NCBI GenBank assembly: GCA_002774185.1
Contig: PEZG01000013.1
Span: 1-5,545, forward strand
Reading direction: 5' to 3'
Source: Candidatus Roizmanbacteria bacterium CG09_land_8_20_14_0_10_41_9
GTDB lineage: Bacteria > Patescibacteriota > Microgenomatia > UBA1406 > GWC2-37-13
Length of the DNA: 5,545 bases
Below are positions 1 through 4,615 of the stretch, one piece after another (position 1 is the first letter of the stretch; each line of letters opens with the position of its first letter). A program made the position numbers and the translations under genes. The notes beneath the pieces are model-generated. The model had not been told where the DNA came from, made no database searches, and was given only the letters and a program-made list of their open reading frames with translations.

Positions 1-360
1 AGCGTCCAATCCTTTCTTGGCAGCTTGGGCGGTTCTGATATTACTTCGAACCGCAACGCTCATTCCTATAACTCCAGCTATAGCAGAGCAGATTGCTCCC
101 GTAGCAAATCCTATAGCAGTAAGAGGAGAAAACACAAAATACAAAACGGCGAAAACAAAAAGACCTATCAAACCGATAACATTATATTGACGTTTCATAT
201 ACGCTGAAGCACCTTCGGCAATCGCATCCGCAATCTGGTTCATCTCTTTGTCGCCGCGGGGTTGCATGAGGATTTTTACTGTAAGGAAAAGACCGTATAT
301 GATAGAAACAAGACCGGAAAGAATAGCAATTTGAACAGAGTTACTTATCAAAAACGCCAT
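1..360 (-). CDS. hppA: Membrane-bound proton/sodium-pumping pyrophosphatase, N-terminal part (3' end outside window)
   Basis: The 120 visible residues match the N-terminus of the membrane pyrophosphatase family, which splits pyrophosphate and uses the energy to pump H+ or Na+ across the cytoplasmic membrane. A first hydrophobic helix (about residues 7-31) is followed by the family's conserved cytoplasmic stretch: PRGDKEM at 34-40 and IAEGASAYMKRQY at 47-59. Two further helices lie at about 61-79 and 81-103, then a basic stretch (RSNIRTAQAAKKGL, 105-118) typical of the loop after the third helix. The ATG at 360 is the only plausible start, because an in-frame TAG lies a few codons upstream. 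The full protein is normally about 650-800 residues, so the pyrophosphate-binding DxxxD motifs and the residue that separates K+-dependent from K+-independent types lie outside the window. Ion choice cannot be judged. There is no Shine-Dalgarno sequence, and the gene has its own promoter just after gyrB. Confidence 0.9.
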   Translation of the reverse strand, partial: MAFLISNSVQIAILSGLVSIIYGLFLTVKILMQPRGDKEMNQIADAIAEGASAYMKRQYNVIGLIGLFVFAVLYFVFSPLTAIGFATGAICSAIAGVIGMSVAVRSNIRTAQAAKKGLDA

Positions 361-374
361 ATATTTATTCTAAA

Positions 375-403
375 ATTATAATGAAATCTACCCGTAATTT
401 CAA
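375..403 (-). promoter_or_regulatory. Sigma-70 type promoter of hppA
   Basis: On the minus strand TTGAAA (403-398) is followed after exactly 17 bases by TATAAT (380-375), a near-perfect housekeeping promoter. The -35 box begins 8 bases after the gyrB stop codon. Transcription would be expected to start near 368, leaving about 8 untranslated bases before the hppA ATG at 360. Those bases are A/T only and contain no ribosome binding site. The boxes are seen directly; the transcription start is inferred from standard spacing. Confidence 0.75.
382..402. repeat. Short inverted repeat within the hppA promoter
   Basis: TGAAAT (402-397, minus strand) and its reverse complement ATTTCA (387-382) are separated by 9 bases and lie between and over the -35 and -10 boxes. 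The placement would suit a repressor operator. Six-base arms in AT-rich DNA can also arise by chance, and no regulator gene is visible nearby. Confidence 0.3.
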
Positions 404-410
404 GCTAATC

Positions 411-2345
411 CTAAATATCTAATGTTGCTAGTTTTGCATGGGTAACGATGAATTTCTTTCGGGGCGGGACTTCTTCCCCCATGAGCATGGAGAAAACATG
501 ATTGGTTTCTTGTGCATCGTTGATCGTTACCTGTTTCAAGAGTCTGTTCTCCGGATTCATCGTCGTTTGCCACAGTTGATCGGGATTCATTTCTCCAAGA
601 CCCTTATATCGTTGGATAGTTGGAGTATGAGAGCTGACACTAAATTTTGATTTCAATATGCCATCTTTTTCTTGATCGGAATAGGCATAGTGCAGTTGTT
701 TTCCCTGTTGGATTTTGTAAAGTGGAGGTTGCGCAACATACAAATGTCCTTTTTGGATCACATCAGGTAGATGCCGATAGAAAAAAGTCAGGATGAGCGT
801 CATAATATGTTCCCCGTCAACATCCGCATCTGTCATGATGATTATTTTATGGTATCTCAGTTTTTGGTAGTCTACGTTTTCCCCGATTCCCATTCCTAAT
901 GCGATTACCAAATCTTTTAATTCTTTAAATGAAAGCACCTTATCCAAATAAGCGCGTTCCGTATTTAGGATCTTTCCTCGCAAAGGGAGAATGGCTTGAA
1001 ATTTTCGGTCTCTTCCCTGTTTTGCCGAACCTCCCGCAGAATCTCCTTCAACAATAAAAAGTTCGCAAAGCGATGCGTTTTTTTCTTGACAGTCAGCAAG
1101 TTTTCCTGGAAGACTCGCTCCCTCAAGGGCCCCTTTGCGTAAAACCGCCTCTTTTGCGGCCTTAGCTGCGAGCCGGGCCTTTTGGGCAAGATAAATTTTC
1201 GACACGATTTCTTTTGCAACCTTCGGATTTTCCTCAAAATACATTTCAAGGAAATCAAATACGGTTTGTTGGACCAATGTTTGGACTTCAGAATTTCCTA
1301 GTTTTGATTTTGTCTGCCCTTCAAATTGGAGATTGGTGGAGGGCATCTTTATATATACGATTGCAGCGAGTCCTTCTTTTACATCTTCGCCCGTGAATGT
1401 TTCATCGTTATTTTTGGTGCCAAATTCTTTTTTCGCATAGGAGTTCACTGCTTTCGTAAGCGCAGTTCTGAATCCTGTTAAGTGCGTGCCTCCCTCATGG
1501 GTATTGATAACGTTCACAAAAGAATATACGGCTTCAGCAATAGAATCGTTGTATTGGATCGCCACCTCAACTTCTTTATCCTCGAGCGACTTTTTTATAT
1601 AGATGGGTTCATGTACGGTTTTTTTATCCCTATTGATGTCTTTAATAAGTGACAGGATGCCTCCATCGAAGTAAAAAGCATGTTTTTCCTGTATTTTTTC
1701 ATTGAAGATTTTAAAATAAACCTTATCGATGAGATAAGCCCGTTCTTTGATCTGTTTTTTGAGAGTTGAATAGTTTGTCTCAATAGTTTCCTTAAAAATT
1801 TCCTTATCAGGGAGGAACGATACGGATGTCCCGTTTTTGAATGGTGAATTTAGAAGCGACCGCGTAACTTTTCTCACCGAATAGAGAGGTGCTCCCCGCT
1901 TGTATTCTTGTCGATATAACCGCCCATTTTTGCCCACTTCCACAATCATGTGTTCTGAAAGGGCATTTACGACTGAGGCTCCTACCCCATGGAGGCCTCC
2001 GGATATTTTGTATGCTGACGTATTAAATTTACCACCGGCATGGAGTTTTGTCAGAGCAAGTTCCATCGCGGAAATTTTGTATTTTGGATGAATCTCTACC
2101 GGGATTCCCCGTCCATCATCAAATACGGATAGGTAGTTATTTCCCTCTATTTTGATTACGATATGGTGGCAAAATCCGGCTAAAGCCTCATCGATTGCAT
2201 TATCGATAATTTCATTCAAACAATGGTTGATCCCATCTTGCGACGTAGTCCCAATATACATCCCTGGACGTTTGCGTACAGGCTCCAATCCTTCCAGAAC
2301 AACAATAGATTCAGCTCCGTAACTTAACTTTGATGATTGACTCAT
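411..2345 (-). CDS. gyrB: DNA gyrase subunit B
   Basis: A 644-residue type IIA topoisomerase ATPase subunit, which with GyrA introduces negative supercoils into DNA. The GHKL ATPase domain shows the N-box with catalytic Glu45 and Mg-binding Asn49 (NEIIDNAIDE), DDGRGIP at 76-82, the GGLHGVG lid at 116-122 and the transducer QTKSKLG at 344-350 with the ATP-contacting lysine. The TOPRIM domain has EGDSAGGSAKQGR from Glu433 and TDADVDG with metal ligands Asp506, Asp508 and Asp510. The tail has QRYKGLGEMN (578-587). KGALEGASLPGKLADCQEK and the overall resemblance favour GyrB over ParE; the length is that of gyrases without the enterobacterial insert. The start is taken at the ATG at 2345. An in-frame TTG two codons upstream (2351) is possible but less likely, and neither has a Shine-Dalgarno sequence. 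The gap to rplL is 12 bases with no promoter seen, so co-transcription is likely. The stop is TAG. Confidence 0.96.
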   Translation of the reverse strand: MSQSSKLSYGAESIVVLEGLEPVRKRPGMYIGTTSQDGINHCLNEIIDNAIDEALAGFCHHIVIKIEGNNYLSVFDDGRGIPVEIHPKYKISAMELALTKLHAGGKFNTSAYKISGGLHGVGASVVNALSEHMIVEVGKNGRLYRQEYKRGAPLYSVRKVTRSLLNSPFKNGTSVSFLPDKEIFKETIETNYSTLKKQIKERAYLIDKVYFKIFNEKIQEKHAFYFDGGILSLIKDINRDKKTVHEPIYIKKSLEDKEVEVAIQYNDSIAEAVYSFVNVINTHEGGTHLTGFRTALTKAVNSYAKKEFGTKNNDETFTGEDVKEGLAAIVYIKMPSTNLQFEGQTKSKLGNSEVQTLVQQTVFDFLEMYFEENPKVAKEIVSKIYLAQKARLAAKAAKEAVLRKGALEGASLPGKLADCQEKNASLCELFIVEGDSAGGSAKQGRDRKFQAILPLRGKILNTERAYLDKVLSFKELKDLVIALGMGIGENVDYQKLRYHKIIIMTDADVDGEHIMTLILTFFYRHLPDVIQKGHLYVAQPPLYKIQQGKQLHYAYSDQEKDGILKSKFSVSSHTPTIQRYKGLGEMNPDQLWQTTMNPENRLLKQVTINDAQETNHVFSMLMGEEVPPRKKFIVTHAKLATLDI

Positions 2346-2357
2346 AGACAAAGGAAA

Positions 2358-2759
2358 TTATTTTAATTCTACTTTCCCCCCAGCTGCTTCAATTTTCTTT
2401 TTAGCTTCTTCTGCAGCATCTTTTTTGGCATCAATCAAAAGGTCTTTTGGTGCAGATTCGACTAGTTTTTTAGCATCCATCAAACCCAAGTTCGGGAGAA
2501 TTTCTCTCACGGATTTGATCACCCCTAGTTTGTTTTCGCCAGCAGCGGTCAAAACAACGTTGAACGTAGTTTTTTCTTCCTTATCTGCCGTTGTGGCATT
2601 TGCGGAGACGGATGCGGGAACAACCGCCGCAACAGGCATTGCTGAGACGCCGAATTTTTCTTCCAGGTGTTTTGACAAGTCAGCCATCTCGATTACTGTG
2701 AGCGATTCTATCTCTTTTGCTATCTTCTGTAATTTTTCCGATAGTTTTAATTCTGTCAT
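2358..2759 (-). CDS. rplL: 50S ribosomal protein L7/L12
   Basis: A 133-residue stalk protein of the large ribosomal subunit, present as dimers on L10, that recruits and stimulates the GTPase translation factors. The sequence has the three expected parts: an N-terminal dimerisation helix pair (about 1-40, including HLEEKFGVSA), an Ala/Val-rich flexible hinge (about 41-60), and the C-terminal factor-binding domain (about 63-133) with TTFNVVLTAAGENKLGVIK and GLMDAKKLVESAPK. The conserved lysines of the factor-binding face are present. The N-terminus is slightly longer than usual. The ATG at 2759 is preferred over an in-frame GTG at 2771 because that GTG overlaps the Shine-Dalgarno sequence. The gene begins 18 bases after rplJ, in the same reading frame, separated from it by the rplJ TGA. 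Confidence 0.97.
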   Translation of the reverse strand: MTELKLSEKLQKIAKEIESLTVIEMADLSKHLEEKFGVSAMPVAAVVPASVSANATTADKEEKTTFNVVLTAAGENKLGVIKSVREILPNLGLMDAKKLVESAPKDLLIDAKKDAAEEAKKKIEAAGGKVELK

Positions 2760-2767
2760 AAATAGGT

Positions 2768-2775
2768 TCACCTCC
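2768..2775 (-). promoter_or_regulatory. Strong ribosome binding site of rplL
   Basis: GGAGGTGA on the minus strand is a full eight-base complement to the usual 16S rRNA 3' tail, ending 8 bases before the rplL ATG at 2759. It follows the rplJ stop almost directly. It is the only strong, well-placed Shine-Dalgarno sequence in the window, which fits the need to make several L12 copies per L10. It also decides the rplL start against the overlapping GTG at 2771. Confidence 0.85.
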
Positions 2776-2777
2776 CC

Positions 2778-3314
2778 TCACGGTTGAGAATTTTTTTTAT
2801 TCAATATGTACACAAATTTCTGAGCATGATACTTCATACTATATGTGAGTCGAGACATCGGATTTTTCATGCTTCCCACAATCATCCCCATCAGTTGTTC
2901 TTTGTCTGGAAGGGAAGCGATTTTTAACATATCTGAAGCGTGATACAGTTCTCCGTCAATAACGCCAAATTTGAATGACAGGCTTTTTTCCTTCTCCATG
3001 AACGTGCGGAATGCACGCAGCCCCGAATTCCATTCTTTCTCGAAGAAAAGAACAGCACTGGTTTCTCTCATAGGAAAGAATGTTTTTTTTATCTTTAGGT
3101 AAATAGGATGTGAAGAAGAGAGTTTATTTATGGATTTTTCAAGTAGTGTATTTTTAAGAATTTTGATCGAAGATTGATTTTTTCTCAAGTCCCGTCGCAA
3201 TTCCTCAAGAGTTTTGTGACTGGTATGTCCGAATTTTATCAAAACGAAATTTTTACCCGCATTGATAATCCCAGAGATTTCTGAAACGAGGTGTATTTTA
3301 GTTGGGTTTTTCAT
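2778..3314 (-). CDS. rplJ: 50S ribosomal protein L10
   Basis: A 178-residue protein that anchors L7/L12 dimers to 23S rRNA at the base of the ribosomal stalk. The rRNA-binding N-terminal domain shows the family signature: ELRRDLRKNQSSIKILKNTLLEKSI at about 38-62, preceded by a strand (NFVLIKF) and followed by a divergent middle. LPDKEQLMGMIVGSMKNP (135-152) leads into the C-terminal helical region that carries L12. The start is the ATG at 3314, because an in-frame TGA lies two codons upstream. The best Shine-Dalgarno sequence (3337-3332) is 17 bases away, which is too far for ordinary use. The gene has its own promoter and a structured leader, is followed by rplL, and ends in TGA. rplK and rplA, its common upstream partners, are absent; rpmE is there instead. 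Confidence 0.94.
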   Translation of the reverse strand: MKNPTKIHLVSEISGIINAGKNFVLIKFGHTSHKTLEELRRDLRKNQSSIKILKNTLLEKSINKLSSSHPIYLKIKKTFFPMRETSAVLFFEKEWNSGLRAFRTFMEKEKSLSFKFGVIDGELYHASDMLKIASLPDKEQLMGMIVGSMKNPMSRLTYSMKYHAQKFVYILNKKNSQP

Positions 3315-3414
3315 AGCGAATCACTTGTCCGCCTCCTGGCAGAACTACTTCAGGAAATCTATTTTACTCCGTATGTCGTGGACTGCTGGAAACCTAAAGT
3401 CTTGGTGATACTGT
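3315..3414 (-). promoter_or_regulatory. Probable L10 leader (autoregulatory 5' UTR of rplJ-rplL)
   Basis: About 100 untranslated bases separate the inferred transcription start (near 3414) from rplJ. They contain an 8-bp stem, ACTTTAGG (3400-3393) with CCTGAAGT (3354-3347), containing one G-U pair, and a possible closing helix, ATCAC (3409-3405) with GTGAT (3324-3320), next to the start codon. CACCAAGACTTTAGGT on the 5' side and CTGCCAGGAGG on the 3' side resemble, from memory, the conserved flanks of the known L10 leader, where the L10-L12 complex binds a kinked helix and represses its own mRNA. The pairings are seen. Assignment to the family rests on position and partial motif resemblance and would need a covariance-model search. 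Confidence 0.6.
3332..3337 (-). promoter_or_regulatory. Misplaced Shine-Dalgarno sequence in the rplJ leader
   Basis: AGGAGG on the minus strand lies 17 bases before the rplJ ATG at 3314 but only 7 bases before a GTG (3324-3322) in another frame. It may serve rplJ through leader folding, be part of the L10-binding element, or drive a tiny overlapping frame of eight codons that ends inside rplJ. Which of these holds cannot be decided from sequence alone. Confidence 0.5.
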
Positions 3415-3420
3415 ATAAAT

Positions 3421-3449
3421 AGTATATCAAAAAGATCACGTAAATTCAA
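3421..3449 (-). promoter_or_regulatory. Sigma-70 type promoter of rplJ-rplL-gyrB
   Basis: TTGAAT (3449-3444) is followed after 17 bases by TATACT (3426-3421), and the -10 box is preceded by TGA, giving an extended -10 (TGnTATACT). The -35 box begins one base after the rpmE stop codon. Having all three elements makes this the strongest-looking promoter in the window, as expected for ribosomal protein genes. The predicted start near 3414 gives the long rplJ leader. Confidence 0.75.
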
Positions 3450-3450
3450 G

Positions 3451-3750
3451 TTAAGTTTCAACGAGAAGTTCGCGAAGCGTTTTTGTTTTTAATTCTTTTT
3501 TTTCGTGTTTTTTTTGTTTTTTCGCAACAGTAACTTCCTTATATTTCTTCGCATACTCCTGTTTTTTTTGAAAGGTATCAACGCGTCCTTTCACATCGAG
3601 AAAACGATGCTCTCCTGTGTAAAACGGGTGGCATTTATAACAAACCTCAACATTTAGCGTTTCCTTTGTGGATCCGGTTGTGAACGTGTTTCCGCACGAA
3701 CATATGATGCGACAGTCGGGAAAGTATTTTGGGTGGATGTCTGATTTCAT
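3451..3750 (-). CDS. rpmE: 50S ribosomal protein L31, zinc-binding type with basic C-terminal extension
   Basis: A 99-residue protein with the classic L31 start KSDIHPKY and the zinc site formed by Cys17, Cys19, Cys37 and Cys40 (CSCGN and CYKCHPFYTG), so it is the cysteine-containing form rather than the zinc-independent paralogue. L31 bridges the two ribosomal subunits near the head and central protuberance. The core ends near GRVDTF at 55-60. The remaining 39 residues are a lysine/glutamate-rich, probably helical tail, longer than in E. coli L31 (70 residues). The ATG at 3750 is the natural start and lacks a Shine-Dalgarno sequence. Neighbourhood with a release factor gene is common for rpmE, but here the release factor is upstream. 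The 66-base gap between them carries a promoter. Confidence 0.96.
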   Translation of the reverse strand: MKSDIHPKYFPDCRIICSCGNTFTTGSTKETLNVEVCYKCHPFYTGEHRFLDVKGRVDTFQKKQEYAKKYKEVTVAKKQKKHEKKELKTKTLRELLVET

Positions 3751-3779
3751 AGACTCATGGACTTATTTTTAGAAAATAT

Positions 3780-3788
3780 AGTATACCA
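3780..3788 (-). promoter_or_regulatory. Extended -10 promoter of rpmE
   Basis: TGGTATACT (3788-3780, minus strand) fits the extended -10 pattern TGnTATAAT with one change in the hexamer. No convincing -35 box is found 16-18 bases upstream, as is usual for extended -10 promoters. The transcript would start near 3773, about 23 bases before the rpmE ATG. The core TGnTATACTAT is shared with the rplJ promoter. Confidence 0.55.
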
Positions 3789-3816
3789 AAAACTGTTCCA
3801 AAAATCCACCTCTTTT

Positions 3817-4503
3817 TTAGGCGAGGATCTTTTCCCATTTGCCCTCTTCAATGATTTGCTCAAGGTTGTGATAGCTCTTTCCAGTTCGGTGATCGGTGAG
3901 CCGATTTTGTGGAAAATTGTAGGTTCTGATTTTTTCAGCCCTGTCACCCATTCCAACGTTTTTAACGTATGAGTAAACCAACCCTTTTTTCTTTTCTTCC
4001 TCAAGTTGATACAATTTGCTGGCTAATAGATCCAGTGCGATTTTTCGATTTACCTCTTGGTATCGTTCTCGGCTGGCCGTGACGACAATACCTGTGGGCT
4101 TATGGGTCAAACGGACGGCTGTGGAAACTTTATTCACGTTCTGACCCCCGTGTCCCCCGCTTCTGAAAAACTGCCATTCTAAGTCCGTCGGGTTTATTTT
4201 AATATTAGATTGGATAATTTCGGGGAGAGTCACGATGGTTGCGGTCGAGGTATGGATTCTTCCTTTCCGTTCCGTTTTCGGTATCCGTTGGACACGGTGA
4301 ACTCCTGTTTCATTTCTGAAGGAACGGAATGCGTTTTCTCCGGATATCCTAACAACGTGTTCATCCAAGTACGTATATTTGAGGCCCGTCCTCTGCGCGA
4401 ACCGGACGTATGACAACAGTAATTCCTTTGACCAGATTTTTGCCTCATCTCCTCCGACGCCCGGCACTCCCTCAATGATTACGATATTAGGATTAATAAG
4501 CAT
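3817..4503 (-). CDS. prfA: Peptide chain release factor, RF1-like, lacking the N-terminal domain
   Basis: A 228-residue class I release factor that would recognise a stop codon in the ribosomal A site and trigger peptide release. It begins directly in domain 2 (VPGVGGDEAK at 13-22). The stop-codon reading segment is GVHRVQRIPKTERKGRIHTS (67-86), with PKT at 75-77 matching the RF1-type PxT tripeptide (UAA/UAG) rather than the RF2 SPF. The catalytic loop is SGGHGGQNVNKV (115-126), with GGQ at 119-121. GDRAEKIRTYNFPQNRLTDHR (186-206) is the usual C-terminal signature. Bacterial RF1/RF2 have about 360 residues; the roughly 100-residue domain 1 is absent and the C-terminus is about 15 residues short. 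An in-frame TAA upstream excludes an extended N-terminus. The ATG at 4503 is chosen over a TTG at 4509, and neither has a Shine-Dalgarno sequence. An RF-like rescue factor is less likely, since rescue factors such as ArfB lack the codon-recognition domain. Confidence 0.88.
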   Translation of the reverse strand: MLINPNIVIIEGVPGVGGDEAKIWSKELLLSYVRFAQRTGLKYTYLDEHVVRISGENAFRSFRNETGVHRVQRIPKTERKGRIHTSTATIVTLPEIIQSNIKINPTDLEWQFFRSGGHGGQNVNKVSTAVRLTHKPTGIVVTASRERYQEVNRKIALDLLASKLYQLEEEKKKGLVYSYVKNVGMGDRAEKIRTYNFPQNRLTDHRTGKSYHNLEQIIEEGKWEKILA

Positions 4504-4507
4504 AGTC

Positions 4508-4577
4508 AAAATTAAGAATTAAAATTTAAGAATTTAGAATTATTTGGAATTCTTAATTCTTAACCATTCTTAATTTT
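4508..4577 (-). repeat. AT-rich imperfect palindrome between hisS and the release factor
   Basis: The 112-base gap between the hisS stop and the release factor ATG is built almost only from A/T, with repeated AAGAATT words that become AATTCTT in its second half. On the minus strand the RNA can fold into a 70-nt hairpin: a perfect 12-bp outer stem (4577-4566 with 4519-4508), a 2x6 internal loop, and a 16-bp inner stem with one mismatch (4563-4548 with 4541-4526) capped by CCAAAT. The foot ends 4 bases before the ATG at 4503. There is no GC-rich stem with a following T-run, so it is not a classic terminator. It could be a dispersed intergenic repeat, an mRNA processing or stability element, or a translational control hairpin. 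Confidence 0.7.
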
Positions 4578-4615
4578 TAATTATTAATTCTGAATTCTAT
4601 ATTCTTTTTTCTCTG

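Noticed and set aside
25..207. Small plus-strand frame at the left edge.
   Set aside because: It lies antisense to the well-supported hppA N-terminus and has low-complexity Ser/Tyr/Lys content.
965..1258. A 97-codon minus-strand frame inside gyrB with a basic product.
   Set aside because: It is a shifted frame across the conserved GyrB TOPRIM region. The basic composition follows from reading lysine-rich codons out of frame.
2425..2787. A 120-codon plus-strand frame opposite rplL and the end of rplJ.
   Set aside because: It mirrors the highly conserved rplL on the opposite strand, and its Ser/Ala-rich product has no recognisable domain.
3747..4004. An 85-codon minus-strand frame that ends in an ATGA overlap with the rpmE start, as in translational coupling.
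   Set aside because: Most of it lies inside the release factor in another frame, its sequence shows no family features, and rpmE has its own promoter. It is best explained as a shadow frame.
4504..4615. Rho-independent terminator after hisS.
   Set aside because: The palindrome has almost no G/C pairs and is not followed by a T-run ending before the next gene, so it does not fit a standard terminator.
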